From the NCBI GenBank assembly GCA_026545225.1, contig CM048853.1, positions 46,425,755 to 46,489,754 on the forward strand: a stretch of 64,000 bases of DNA. The letters run 5' to 3'. Positions 23,939-37,405 of the stretch are shown piece by piece. This DNA is from Cornus controversa (taxonomy: Eukaryota; Streptophyta; Magnoliopsida; Cornales; Cornaceae). A program made the translations under genes and the position numbers. The notes beneath the pieces were generated by a model. It saw only the letters and a program-made list of their open reading frames with translations, searched no databases and had not been told where the DNA came from. Every line of letters begins with the position of its first letter. Position 1 is the stretch's first letter.

Positions 23939-26900
23939 TTAGACCGCAACTGCTTCAGCAACCGTACTAGAAATGTTAACCTGCCTCGGATAGGATAGGA
24001 AAACACGAGCAATAAGTTAATTCCTAGCACTAGGTATTATTCGATTCCTCAAGTTGTTAAATCTGATTGCAAACAAGACATGGAAAGTAGAAGCTGTGTT
24101 TAGAGAAAATTATATATTTGATATAGGTGATCTAATGTACCAGTGAAAAATGAGACTGACTCTCAGTTCAGAACCTAAGGAGGCTTTCCTCCTTACCTGC
24201 AATTCGTACATGCACACAAGTAAGGGGTTCTTATAAGCAGTTGGCAGTCTCACCTAAGATTTTCCTGAACTAGGGATTGACATAAAAATATGATGTTTAA
24301 GCATCTAATTCAGTGCTTTGAGCATCTGATCTAGTGTTTTATTCGGCAAGTTAAGAAAAACCCAGTTAACCATCCATTCAAAAGCCCTAGTAATACACTA
24401 ATACTACTTTAAGTTTGCAATGAAGACAAGGCTCCATTATCTGACCTATATTGGCCATGAGGAAACGAGGCTGTTAAAATGTTTTTTTTCTCCTCGCCAC
24501 TCATCAGAAATTCTAGTGTAATCATTTCTCAGAGGCCTATAGAAGGAATGAAGAGCTTACCTTTGCTCCTTTGAAGAGTTCATCAAGCACTTCAGATAAC
24601 GTTGGATGCGCATGAACAGCAAACTTTATGTCCTGCAGGATGCAAGAGTTAAAGCTAATGATAGAAGGTAGAAGAATAGAATCTGCAATCTTTTAAATTA
24701 ATGTAGAGAACATAAGCATGCAATAATTGCAAAAGAAAAAAAAAACTCTATATATAGTATATGATGGAAATGCAATTATAACTTGCCAGAAAGGTGCTCA
24801 AAAAGAAAGGGGAATTTGATATCCAAAACAATATCAAGTGAATTTAACCTTCTTCTCAGAAGCACTTGTACATTTATTTTTCATAGCATGCAGAATGGAC
24901 CCATTCCGTATAACATATAGAATCACCGTTTAGTAACTATATATTTGTTATTGGTAAGTGACACATGCCATGCATGTGGCAGCACTTGACTTGTTATTGA
25001 AACAATTTGAGATGGGAGTGGAATCGTTGCGCTCTAATTTTGCCACATTATCATTTTATACTATGAGTTTCACTTATTTTGCTATGTCTAATGCATTGCT
25101 CAGCGTGAGGGTCCTGAGGGATGGAAAATTGGAAGGGAAGGTCTGTAAGGAAGAGGCGTCCCTTGTTTGGGTAGGAAGGATTCGAAGGAACTACAGAAAG
25201 GCATCCCTGATTTGGTTAAGTTTTTTTTTTTTTAATAATGTAAAGATAGTAGGGGAGCCATTTCCCTCATTTGTTTCCCCACTTTTGGAAGAAATGAATA
25301 ATGAGGGCTTGGGGATTTCTCCTCCCTTCCTTTCCGTCTTCCTCTCTTGCCTCCACCAAAATTAGGAAAGGCTCTCCATGCCTCCCCTTTCCCTTCCTTC
25401 CTTCCTTCCTCATTATTATTATTATTTCTTCTTCTTCAGCCAACAGGCTGTAAAGCACAGGAAAGTTTTATAAGGTAGGGAAAAAAGAAAAAAAAAGACA
25501 TTTTAAGGTTTTAGAGATGAACGCTGATCCCTTAAAAGTCAGAATCACTATTGTCCCTCATCATCATACGACTTCTTCTAACTTCTGTAAGGTGTCTTAA
25601 CATTTGAGAGAGTGAGAGAGAGATCCCTTAAAAGTATGATTCTCATTATCATCATGACAACATTCTGTAAGGTATCTCACTATTTAAAAGGAAAAAGAAG
25701 TTTTAAAATTTTAGGGAATAATGTTGCTCCCTTTTGGAAATGTTCTCTGCGAAAGAACTATCCACGATTTTAGGGATCGCAGATCTTGCAAGTTAATTGA
25801 CAAAACTATACCTGTATACGTGTCCCCATAGCTATTGCATTGGACGCTTCATGTATGAGGTCTGCAGCATGTAATCCAAAGATATGAACTCCAAGGATCT
25901 CTCCATTGTCAGGTCTGTAAATCAACTGCATGAAAACAATATACGTCAGTAAATATGTAACCTACTTGTAACACACCACCAAGGAAACCTGTATCAGTTT
26001 GCCCAAAAAAAAAAAGGAATAAAAATAAAAATAAGGTGCAGGCGTGCAGCTGTAACAGTCCCACACAAAACTAAAAAAAAACAATTCATCATGCCTAGTC
26101 ACACAACTAGAATCTAAAGAACTTTAATAGATTACCTTAGCAAGTCCCTCCCCTTCATTTTCGGCAAGGGCTTTTGTATTGGCCTTGAAACTAGTCTTGG
26201 CAACACTTATTTCAAATCCCTCCTTTTCAGCTTTTTCTCTTGCTTGAGGCTGCAAAAGTGGAAATAATTAAATGAAAACAAGGATTCTAAAAAACCACAT
26301 TGAGATGCCTTATTTCAAAGATAAACTGTGTATGATTTCAGATATCATGGTGAAAATATAATTTTTCATTTGAAACCATTCCAGAAGGTAAAATGCTTCA
26401 TCATGATTTCTTGAACTAAATTGGAAATATTCCATAGCACAATGCAAAATTATAATATGGAGAATTTGTCACCACACCAGTGGAAGATTGGTACTTTATC
26501 ATCTTAATTACCGGTGGTCTTTAATTTGGACTTCAAATGATTTTAAGCAAAGCACTCCACTGATTTAAATTCAGCTACAATGTTCTTTGATCTTGAGGGT
26601 CACAGTTGCCTCTAATCCATTATATTGCCCCCCGTCTGGGAAATTAAGTAAACAAATAAGAACCCACTTTGTGTTGCAACTGGAAAAGGTAGGACATATT
26701 GGTGTAGGATCATCTGAGTTGAAAATGTTCTGTTGTGGAGGTGAGAATTGTTAAGTTAGAAAACAAGATAAATTGAGAATCTACAACAGCTTAGGTTCAG
26801 TTCATCTTCCTGATGTAAAATTTTTAGCATAAATAGATTCACTTTGACAGAGAACCTGATTATACAACATTCTTGAACTTGATTCCATTTTGAGTTCAAA

Positions 26901-29900
26901 AAGTTAAAAAGTGTGTTTGATCTAAATGCCTCAAGTTTTAGAGAAGTCAGAGGGGCATCAATCTTCAAATGCACTACAAAATAACGATCTTAATATTTTC
27001 CACCACAATTTAATAACCAACTTTGAGCTACTTACTGCAGTGATTCACCTAAAACTTGTGGTGGTACAATTCTAAGACTGTATCCATCATCAAATTGTTT
27101 CAACTCATGTTAAAACAGCTTCAGTATATTGGGAAGCCTCTCCCCTTATCCAAGCCGAAGTCAGAATGTTCTTAAATTTTTATGTTATCCACAATGACGT
27201 GTTCTTGTATTCTTAGTGGTGTATTTTTTATGCATTTCAATCAGAGTACAAGCATGGTTCCATGTTACAGAATTCCAGAAAATTCATGTCATTTTCCTTA
27301 TTACTCTCTCTCTCTTCATTCATTGTTGTATGTTCTACATAGCTAGGATTATAGAAACAAAGCAAGAATTTGTTAAGGCACACATTTACCTCAGTTAATC
27401 CAACCATACTGATTTCAGGATGGGTGAAACATGCTGCTGGGATGCTCAAATGATTTAGCACACGGTCTTTTCCACAAACTTGCTCAACAACTACATAAGA
27501 AAGCAATTCCAGGTGTCATAGAAGTATAGCTGAATAAGAAATACTATGTGGTTGATAAAAGACTTGAAAATGAGGTTATTTACCAGAGATTCCTTGTGCA
27601 CTTGCTGCATGAGCAAGCATCATTTTCCCATTTGCATCACCAATGCAGTACAAGTGAGGAACCTAATAATCAAAGTATTTTAGCAAAATACAGATGTAGA
27701 AGGCACAAGAAAAATGAAGTAACCATGACCCACCAATTTTCCATTTGCATCAATTACTTGCATCCGTTCATCAACAGGAACAAATCCACGTTGAGTTTGT
27801 ACATTGATCTGCAAATATACCAAGCATATTTACATCACTTTATTTTAGCACTTCTGGAAGTGAATTTTATTTCATTAGTAGCTCAAATTATCATTACTGT
27901 GATCTGCTTACATTCTCCAAACCAAGCCCTTTAGTGAATGGAGCTCTTCCAGTTGCAATGAGGGCAGCATCTACCTGCAGCAGATAACATAGTTCAAAGT
28001 TATGCTAGGACAGCAACAAGACGACTATATATCACAAATGAGAGAACTGTGGAACAAAGTGATTATAAAGAGTGGCTATCTCAATAAATTTTATTTTTGG
28101 AATTCATTATCATTGCTTGATGACCATAGTTATGAACTGGCAGTGATGACACCTAAAGTTCTTCCTGAGTGTGAAAGCAAATTAAAACATCTCCAGAATA
28201 GATAGTTGAGCAATGATCGTCTGACTTAAATACTACTTTTCCATCAGTTAGTTTTCATTTAAGAATGACACATATGTTCAAGCTCAAATATGCATTTAAT
28301 TTGCATGTACAATTAAAGTAGTCACCCAGAACTCCTTCCAAATGAATGCATCGACAATATGCATCGGCAATCATTTGAAATAGACATTACATGTTTCTAG
28401 AGTTACATGTGACTAGATTTACCCTATATATGCAGAACTAAAATAATTTTTACATTACCTACCGGAAAAACGAATTTTACATATATTTGAACAATACAAA
28501 CAGGGTCAGTATTATTACAATATTAGTAATATCAGTTGAAATAGAATGTAATAATAGATGCAGGAGTCAGGCCTGAGGTTCTGCATAAACCTTGTTACAA
28601 TTCCATAACATGAAGTGTCTTTGCTACAAATATAAATGACTCGGGATACTGAGCAACAGAACCTAGATGAAGGGAGTCAACTGCCACTTGAATTCTACTA
28701 CAGCATGTATTGAAATATACTGTGATTTACAGAATCCACAGTTAAATGTTTAATCTAGCAGAGATTCAGAGATTCACTTTATATAATGACAGAATATTAA
28801 TTAATTACATCTAATATCTGTGCAGCATTATTTAGGACACTCTAAAATATAAGCCTAGACTAGACGCTTGCAACTTACTTCCAAAGTGTCCTTCGGTTCC
28901 TTAGTCTTTGCATCAATAAGTTCAATCATAACAGGTTTTCCATCCTTCGCCGGAGTGATCTGTTACAAGCATTTACAGAAGAAAAAAAAATTGAATTAAA
29001 TATCTTTATATATCACCATGCAATGTAAAAGCAAATAAGTGAGAATGAGTGATAATAGCACCTTGCTTGCAAATACACCAGTATGATAATCAATTTTTCG
29101 AGGATTTATTAGAACCCGCTGAGCCAATTTCCCAATCTCAGGATCAAAGCCAGGCATGAGCTGATCAAGAGCTTCAACAAATGTAACCTGTGCAGTAATG
29201 GTGTTGTCAGCTTGGGGACTTTGGGTAGACCACTGAAATTTATAATGGTCACATAGGAAATAAAAGAAACACAAACATAGGAATTATTTAGGCATGTGTT
29301 TCAATAAAGAACACAACACAACCAAAAGTGGCTACTGTGAAAGGTATGACGGTCACTCTAGGCTATGATGTCAGAGTACATAGAGATCTCAGACTGGACC
29401 TAAGGAGATGGGGAGAATAGGTGTTATAATTAAGTATTGAGAGCATAGACAGAGTACATAAAAATCACACAGAGAAACCGATTTAAGTGAAAAACCCCAA
29501 TAGGGGAAAAATCATGGGACCCTAGGCCACACAAATCAATCCACTATGAGAAGAAATGTTACAGCCCTAGGTTACAGATTCTCACACCCCATAGTATTCC
29601 CTAGTTACCTCAGATCCAGACTTATGCCAGATGTTCTCCCTTGAACTCGGTTTACAAATTCATACTTTGATGCAATCTGCTTTTCACTTTGCGATTGATT
29701 TCCTCATCTAGCAATCCTGATCTTGGAATCTTTGTTTGATTGTCATTGATGTATGTTTTCACAACGACCACTCCACAAATATATGATCAACTCTCAACAA
29801 AACACACTAACCATTTACTAAAATATATATAATGAAAATGCAAGAGGTATGGTTAAGGTGCTTATCTATTCTCCACATCTCTCTCTTGTATGATATCTCT

Positions 29901-32900
29901 CTCTATGTGTGTGCAACCATATATATGCATATGCTCATATCTGCTTGAAAATAAGGAAACTTCCATTCAGAAGTTGTTCCCATCCACCTTAAGTTGTTCA
30001 AACTCTCAGGTGTGCAATATACTTTCTCTCTCCACACAAACAAGAGAGGAAAACTGAGATGTAGATTCATACAGAAATCACCAATGCAAGACTTGAGTCA
30101 TCAACCAAAGAACATAAACCACAAGGATCAGTACACATTTTGAATTCATACTCAAGCCTGAACTTAGAATACAAAGATATATCCAAGTGAACCTATTAAA
30201 AGAAATAAACTGCCACATTAGCAAGGAATGCTTTTCCAAAGTGGATGTCACTTGGATATACATAGGCCTGTAATCCTAACCACTAAACAGTTAACAATGC
30301 TATTTTGCCAAAAGAAAAAAATAAAGGTCCAAATTTCTCTGATTATGTTCAAAGACTTGGGGAAAAAAATTGGAAAACAAATCAAGAAGACACTTGTGAT
30401 TTTTAGGAGCCACTGTGAATATTAAATATAAGGAATTGCATACATATCTAGGAATTCTCACACTGCAACCTAAAAAGAAAGCTGGTTAAGTCGAATGGAA
30501 TTGACAATGAATGACATGTGAGAAATAGATTTGCTTTCTGGTTTAGTTACCAAATTTGAAGAAAAATTTCTTCTTTATATCACTTGTGGTGTATTATTTG
30601 AGACCTTTGGATGGTTCTTGTGATAAGTCTAATCAACCCAGCTATAAATCCTTCCTGTCTCCATCTTTTTTCATTAATTCATTCATTCATGAGTTTTCCC
30701 TTGAATTCATAGAATCTATCCTGATTTTACATCCTGCCACAAACCATTTAAATTCACCCAGAATACCACAGTTACAGATTCCTTTTTCTTATTATCCATA
30801 CGTCTATAGGGTCGTAACATATATTACACAATGACATTTGCATTTTAAAGCACACCGGTAGGAATCTTAGGGTGCCCCACATCACTATCTGACCTTATTC
30901 TTGTATCTTTTTAATCGGAAGCTGACTTGTAGGAATTGATCCATGTCCTTATACTATCAAAACAAATGCAGCCAGATTACCGATGTGCTGGAAACAAATA
31001 AACCATTTGGAACAATTAAACTGCCAAGGAGTATACATACAGCACAAGCTGCACAAGGCAAAACTAGTCGAACTTTCTTTCATGACATTTCGTCAAACAA
31101 TCAACCACTCATGACAGTCGTAGCTGAATAGTCATGTGCAACAAAGATCAATCATTGCACCAACAAGGAGTTGATATCAATGTTGGTTCAAGTTACCTTG
31201 GCCTTGACTCGTGATCAAGGGGAGAAAGGACTGATATTGAGGTGGGGGGTGGGGGCTGTGTTGGGGAAGACATGATGGCATATTGTTTAATGAAAACATG
31301 ATCCTGCATAATTTGCTGGGAGGAAAAAAAGAAAAACATGATCCTGCATGGAGCTGAATGGTGAAACAATACTCCTGTAGCCAAATTCAGATATTTAAAA
31401 CAAAGCTTTGCTGAATTAAATTGACGAAACACCAAAGAGTAATCATCTCTTTATCAGGCTTTTCTTTCATCCATGATCCTCCCATCTTTCCTCTTTGACA
31501 TTAAGTCATTCTCAGAAAATTACTCAATATTTTCAGATGTAGAATACTAACATTATTGACATATGAACGTGTAAGCAAGACAATGCCAAATCCCAAGAAT
31601 ACCTCCTCGTCAAACTTATTATCTGAACCAACTAGTAATTTATTACCGCTGTTTGCTTGAAATGATACATAAAGCATTTTAGAAAAGATAAATTATGCCT
31701 ACCTCACTTCCAAGTGCTGTATACACGTCACTGAATTCAAGACCAATGTAACCACTTCCAACAATGGCTATCCAGTCGGGAACGAATTCCAGTTTGAGTG
31801 CATGATCACTGGTTATTACAGTCTTACCTGCAGGAAACTATGCAGTAGTATTTAGTGATCCCATGAAGTTAATGAGTATAAGCATTGTACAAGACGTCTA
31901 ACTTAATGTAATAACCACAGAATACCAGCTACCTAAGTAATGCATTCAAACACCCACCCATATTAATAAGTACCTTACCGTTAATGAAACTCTGGCTGAT
32001 TTTAACAGAGCATGTTAAATCTCAAGAACTTTCATGCAATCTTTCCATTTATAAATAATATTGTTTTTCGTATGAAATAAACAATTTTGCTTCTTCAGTT
32101 TAAATAGGAACGGTTGATAGTAATGATAGTAATAGATGGATGAAGAACAAGCACTTACCATCAACTTCAATTCCCTTAGGAACCAAGGGCTCCGAACCAG
32201 TAGCAATGATTATATCTTTTGTTGTTATTACATTGTCTGTGAACCCAACTTTTCCATACTTCACCTTTTGTGGACCCTGGATATGTCCATAAAGAAAGAA
32301 AACCATAACTCATGTATTCAGTTTAATAATCACTTTATATAAGTCACATGATAAGCAGAAAATATATGGCTATTATTCTATTTAATTCTAATATTAATCT
32401 GAATTAACTGGATCCTAGTGGCAGCATATAGAACATACCAAAATTGTGCCAACGCCTGTCAATATATCAACACCAAGAGCTTTTAATGAATTGGTCAAAT
32501 TACTTCGAATTTTTGAGGCAAGGTTATTTGCATGATCAGCAACTCCCTGTCTGTCATACTCAGCAGCTGCAACCTGTCATCAAATGATTTAAGATTACAA
32601 GGCCAATATTCTATAACTAATATTCATGCACTACAGGAATGTAGACAATAATTAGTCCAATGGAGAAAGATCATGGACATAGTGTATACGAATTTAGTAA
32701 ATCATAAGGAGTTGATGACACAAAAACTTGAAAAGTGCGATTGATTGAGAGCATTCATAAAATGATCATAAGGAAGCCACAGTTAGAGATAACAAAATAG
32801 TACAGGATTTAAATATGGCTTATCTTTCAGTGTGATATGAATGAGACATTAAGTTAGTCCAATGGAGAAAGATCATGGACATAGTGTATACGAATTTAGT

Positions 32901-34199
32901 AAATCATAAGGAGTTGATGACACAAAAACTTGAAAAGTGCGATTGATTGAGAGCATTCATAAAATGATCATAAGGAAGCCACAGTAGAGATAACAAAATA
33001 ATACAGGATTTAAATATGGCTTATCTTTCAGTGTGATATGAATGTGACATTAAGTTAATGCTCTTCACCTGTAAACCAAAGGCCTTCATGTGGTGTTCAT
33101 TCTGAAGTTCCCGCATCCGACCACTTACAGCGAGGAGGGCTTTGGAAGGAACACAGCCCCGATTTACACATGTTCCTCCAACCACATCCCCCTCAATGAT
33201 GGCAGTTTTCAAGCCCTACAGAAAGGCAGTAGGCATTTATAGTTATACCTCAAATCTATATCAGATAGAACACACAATAAAAAAGTCATAATCGATATTA
33301 CACTTATGCAGGCCAGATGGACTCGATATACCTTAATTTAAAGTTAACTATAAACTGTGTAACAATGACAATTCAGTTCAGCCTTTTTTTCTGTTGGAAT
33401 TTTTTTTTTTTGATAAGTTTCTCTGTTGGAATATTGAAACTACTATATCGTACACCAGTGCAGTTGTGCTTAATATATGAATGACAAACACCCCGAGAAA
33501 ATATGATCAAAAGGTAAATTAAAACATTAGTTGAAACAAGCTACTAATGTATGTAAAAAGTAATGTGTGAATAACATCTAGATGATAGATCATTTACTAT
33601 AAATTTATGAATTTTGAGAGAAACAAGCTACTAAGTTTAATAATTAGCTGATTTATGGTATTTAAAAGTTTATCTAGAGCTGACAATTTAGGATATAAAC
33701 TAAACCGCAATTCGGACACACTTACGAGGTGCGCGCATTTGCTTCTACAAGGAAAAATAACTAAACCCTTTTGCTCAGAAATGCAAATAAGTTCATTCAA
33801 AAGGTTAAAGATGAATTAGAAATTCAACAGCAAATTTGAATATGAAATTGAATCAACACAGAGAAACCGCATTACCTTCTCGACGGCGTGAAGTGCCGCG
33901 CCGTGACCGCCAACTCCGGCCCCGATAATCACCAGATCGTAATCGAAACCCTTCGACGGAGTCCCATTCCCGGATAAAGACGCCGATACCTTCTTCGAGT
34001 AGCAATGCTTCGAATGCGCTACAGTTCGACTCGAATTCAATGTGTTCGAAAATTTGAATCCAAATGCTTCTCTTCTGAGGCCACAGAACCGAAGTGACCG
34101 AGGCGTGAGTGAGGCATTTCCTGCGAAGTTGTCAATTGCCGTCCGATTGGATCTGGTGACGGAGGGTAAAGAGAGCGAGAGGGACACCGATGATGGCAT
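23939..34199 (-). CDS. LPD1: Plastidial dihydrolipoyl dehydrogenase (E3 of plastid pyruvate dehydrogenase)
   Basis: Fifteen exons joined in frame give 571 residues, as in plastid LPD1/LPD2: 34199-33876, 33215-33069, 32573-32439, 32276-32159, 31827-31703, 29187-29062, 28959-28879, 27974-27912, 27808-27734, 27662-27584, 27490-27390, 26249-26136, 25925-25812, 24632-24561, 23980-23939. The enzyme reoxidises dihydrolipoamide on E2 with NAD+, feeding acetyl-CoA to fatty acid synthesis in plastids. The first ~80 residues are Ser/Arg-rich, like a chloroplast transit peptide. The FAD motif GAGVGG is at 93-98, the redox disulfide CVNRGC at 124-129, the NAD motif GSGYIG at 265-270, a second FAD motif CIGDANGK in exon 10, and the catalytic HAHPTLSE near 541-548 (H543, E548). 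All junctions are GT-AG. The plastid rather than mitochondrial assignment rests on the N-terminus and overall resemblance. Confidence 0.97.
32652..33055. repeat. Tandem ~202-bp duplication in dihydrolipoyl dehydrogenase intron 2
   Basis: Two near-identical copies, starting at 32652 and 32854 ('ttagtccaatggagaaagat...'), fill most of the intron. They differ at only a few positions, including a one-base deletion and 'atgaga' against 'atgtga', so the event looks recent. Copy 2 ends about 15 bp before the donor at 33068. Confidence 0.88.
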
Positions 34200-34548
34200 T
34201 TTGTGAGAGATTTCTAGGGTTTTTTCTTCAGAGAACGAATATATGTATATAATAGAGAGAGAGAGAGGGGTTTATGAAGAAATGGGGAGGCTTTGAAAGG
34301 TCCGTTGGAGGGGCGGAGCTAACGAAGTGTGATAGACTGATAGTAGTAAGTAGTGTTTGATCAACAGACTTGCCGTTTGGCGCTCTCTTGACTGTTTTTG
34401 TTTTTGTTGTTTTGTAATTTTGGAGTTTGGCTTGAGTTGGTGACTCTAGTTAAGGACTAGAGATGGTGAGTCACGTCCCTGTATTGCCTCTTTTTTTGGT
34501 GACTTACCCGGAACATATTGCCCGATAGCACACGGCTGTGCCCATATA
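34200..34548. other. Promoter and leader region of dihydrolipoyl dehydrogenase
   Basis: Lies upstream of the reverse-strand gene. A CT-rich tract (gagagagagagag on the + strand, 34255-34267) close to the start codon is probably in the 5' UTR. No further gene. Confidence 0.4.
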
Positions 34549-34734
34549 TCTATATCTATATTACATTTAAGCTGGGCCTAATAAGGCCAAAAATGGTGAT
34601 CTAACAGTTCATAGTTGTTAAAAAAGCAATCCTGCGGTTCAAAATATTTTTTGCTATTTACGGTTTAAAATCACTTCATCTAACGGTCACGATTGCGAGT
34701 GCGCGATAGTGCCGTAGGCACGGGCATACCTTAG
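34549..34734 (+). mobile_element. Mini-Helitron (186 bp, non-autonomous)
   Basis: Starts TCTATATCTATATTAC after an A. Ends with a GC-rich hairpin GTGCCGTAGGCAC, then GGGCATACC, then TTAG before a T. This is the plant Helitron layout (5' TC, 3' hairpin about 10 nt before CTRR, insertion between A and T), except that the terminal CTAG has become TTAG. The internal text 'atttacggt.taaaat.a.ttcatctaacg' is shared with the elements at 60667-60828 and 41020-41209. Confidence 0.65.
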
Positions 34735-36502
34735 TATATATATATATATATAAATATAAATAAATACAGGTTACACTGTAATTAATATAAATATAAATTT
34801 TTATTTATGTATCTATTCATTACTAAAACTAAATAAGTTTATGTTTGGAAGAGCTTCTCATCCCTCAAAAAGTCCTTTCAAGTATCAAAAGTCTTTTTTT
34901 TTAAATGTAATATTTGGTTACATATACGTAAAGATCTGAAAAAACTAGTGATCGAAAAGTCCATTTCAAAAAAGTAAAGAAATGTTACTTTTAGAACCTC
35001 TTTTTAGGAAGCAAAATTTTATTTTGAAATAAATTTGTTATTTTACTAATTTTTCCATATACTTCTTATATATTAATAAGATTGTGTTATATTCTCTTTT
35101 AGTTTCCCGTTCCTCCACCGCCACCACCACCGCCACCGCTACCGGAGCCTTCCAAGGTCTGCCACCTCCACCATCACCACCACCTCCACTGCCACGACCA
35201 CCACCACCACTACCTCCACGACCATCGCCACCACCTCCTCCATCACCATCGCCACCGTTGCTTTCCACTACCACCACCACTATCACTATTGCCACGACCA
35301 CCATTGCTATCACCTCTTTTCACCACTGCCGCCGCCACCACCACCACTATCACCGCTACCTCCACTTTCACCTCCACCATCGCCTTCCACCAGCATTGCC
35401 ACTTTTACTGTCACCACCACAACTTCCTTTCATTGTCGACTTTGCGCTTTGTAAGTATTGTAATCGTTGTTAGGGATAAGGGATAATATTGTCAAGAAAA
35501 AAATAATTTAAAAGTTAAATTATATATAAAAAAATGCACTAGTAAACTTTTTTTTTTTATCATAAATTCCTTCTAACAAAATTCATTTTACGAAGGCTTT
35601 ATCAATGAAGTCCTTTTAATATTAGGAAGCTCTCCCAAAAGGGGGCCTAAGTTAGAAATTGAAGCTATTTCACTATAAAAAAAAATGATCTTATATATAA
35701 TATTACTATTCTATATTATCATTATAGTTTTGATTTTTTAATTACATACTTTGACATGTATTTAATATCAATTTTTTTAAAGAAAAAAGTTTGAAGAGTT
35801 TGATGTATGTAAATAATTTTGTTTCTAATAATGTCATGTGTTTGTTTTATATATATAAAAAAAAAGTATGGGTAATGTTGGTCAAGTGTTTGGAAAATGT
35901 TGGTAAGCGTTCGAGTTCTGTCGATCAAGTCTTCAAGATGTGTCACGTGTTCAAAATAATAAAATTTATTTTAAAATAAAAACTATAAACAAGTGGTCAA
36001 CTAGACTTGGTAGGATTGGCTCAGATTTTTAGAGCTAATCTGATAAATAAATAAAAGCCAAAGTAGCTCTACGGGCCAACATATGGCTGAATACCCTAAA
36101 CCTTCTTTAAATGGGCTTTGTAGAAAATGATGGCAAGTCCATTTAGAAGGAACTTTTGTGTTTAGGCAGAGAGGTAGAGAGTGGCAAGGCCGCGAGAAGG
36201 AGAAGAAACCACTTTTTTTTAAAGTGTTGAAGCTAGGGGTGTGGTGATTTCACAGGATTGAAAATGTTATTTTGGTTATCGTGGCCATGGGACTTTCAGA
36301 TGTGGTTGAAAAGAGACATATATGGCAGGTAAATAATATGCCTTTCATGTTGAAGTCTACCGGTAACAAAATGAATATTGAACTGATATCTGTATATATA
36401 TAATATTGCGTACATAAACTTACCAGATTTGAGGGTAGCTCTGTGAACACTTGTGCCTCCCTCTTTACTAGTGTTCATTTTGATCGACAACCAAATGTCC
36501 AA
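34735..36502. other. Intergenic DNA with TA and CCACC repeats, no gene seen
   Basis: Apart from the CCACC tract at 35100-35430, this is AT-rich DNA without supported genes. Short open frames near 35722-35979 and 36250-36514 show no recognisable domain. Confidence 0.5.
35100..35430. repeat. CCACC/CCACCACC-rich low-complexity tract
   Basis: Pyrimidine-rich triplet repeat on the + strand, similar in composition to the reverse complement of 13393-13818. Frames through it read Pro/Thr/Ser/His runs without a signal peptide or conserved domain, so I treat it as a repeat and not as an extensin-like gene. Confidence 0.65.
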
Positions 36503-36740
36503 ATTGAATGTCATAACAACAATTTTAACTTGGTGACTAGTGGAGAGTTATTTTATACCATAAATAAACGTAAATATTTTGAATATATATATATTAATGT
36601 TTGAATCTCTCTTAAAAGTGAAAAATACATGTACAATCAATTTTATGATTCAAAATATTTACGTTTATTTACGGTATAAAATAACTCTCCATCATAATCA
36701 AACTAGTCACCAAGTTAAAATTATTGTTATGACATTCAAT
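36503..36740. mobile_element. Palindromic MITE next to the Helitron end
   Basis: A long inverted repeat: the left arm from 36503 (ATTGAATGTCATAACAACAA...) pairs with the right arm ending at 36740 (...GACATTCAAT). The arms are about 90 bp and include 'ttttaacttggtgactag' and 'ggagagttattttatac'. Loop about 55 bp. Non-coding. It ends 9 bp before the Helitron terminus at 36750. Confidence 0.7.
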
Positions 36741-36948
36741 ATATATATACTAGGGTATTGCCCGTGCCTACGGCACTATAAAATAAAAAATTATTGAATT
36801 AAAATAAAAGCTGATTTCACATGATCAACGTGCCAATAAACAATCAAATCCATAGTTTGATTTATATATGAACAAAATGTTATACATCAAAAGATCTCTA
36901 CACATAGAGGTACTCTTACACATGTCTTATACACGTTTAGTACATACA

Positions 36949-37330
36949 TCAAAAATGTATGTACCGTTGATCATCACCATCAGGTAATTGATTCCATTGT
37001 ACATCATTTGCTAACAGCTCAGAGAAATCTAAAAATACTGGATCTTCAGTTTCCATATCAGTGAAACATTCATTCCCTTCCGAATTTGAAAAATCATCCA
37101 GCTCAACTGGATCTACCAACTGATCTTGATTTCCTGACATGAAATTTTCCCAACTGGTTGGGTCATAATACAATTGTGGTACATTTGTTGATCTTGCAAG
37201 TTCAAAGCAAAATTCCCTCCTAATGGCTCGTTAAGATGCGCCATGTTTATATTCTCATATTGAACCCGTTGTTGATCTTGCGGGTTCAAAGAAAAATTTC
37301 TTCCTTACACTGCGTTAGGACTCACCATCT
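36949..37330 (-). pseudogene. Broken acidic protein fragment (possible transcription factor C-terminus)
   Basis: The last ~75 codons (36949-37173) are open and acidic: SWENFMSGNQDQLVDPVELD, then a D/E/F-rich stretch ending in DGDDQRYIHF. Upstream in another frame are two similar units (NFSLNPQDQQ and NFALNLQDQQ) interrupted by a stop. So the region holds a repeat-containing coding relic with at least one frameshift and one stop. The composition suggests an activation-domain tail, but I do not recognise the family. It lies inside the Helitron, between its two candidate 3' ends. Confidence 0.4.
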
Positions 37331-37405
37331 CATTCACACCTCCTCAGGGTTCATTAATGAAAGAAATTCATTTGTTAACTCAAAAAATACTTGGCGAGCC
37401 CTAAC

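Noticed and set aside
24958-25365. 135-codon open frame on the + strand
   Set aside because: It lies antisense inside intron 13 of dihydrolipoyl dehydrogenase, shows no recognisable motif and includes a T homopolymer read as Phe.
25385-25437. CCTTCC and ATT/CTT runs as a possible functional pyrimidine tract
   Set aside because: Simple low-complexity sequence in the middle of an intron, far from the acceptor.
29440-29960. Segment in intron 5 of dihydrolipoyl dehydrogenase that resembles plant retroelement flanks ('gtgaaaaaccccaatagggg')
   Set aside because: No LTR pair, primer site or coding domain could be found, so no element is called.
35084-35473. 129-codon Pro-rich frame that could be an extensin
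   Set aside because: It lacks SPPPP modules and a signal peptide and coincides exactly with a CCACC repeat; overlapping frames on both strands are equally open.
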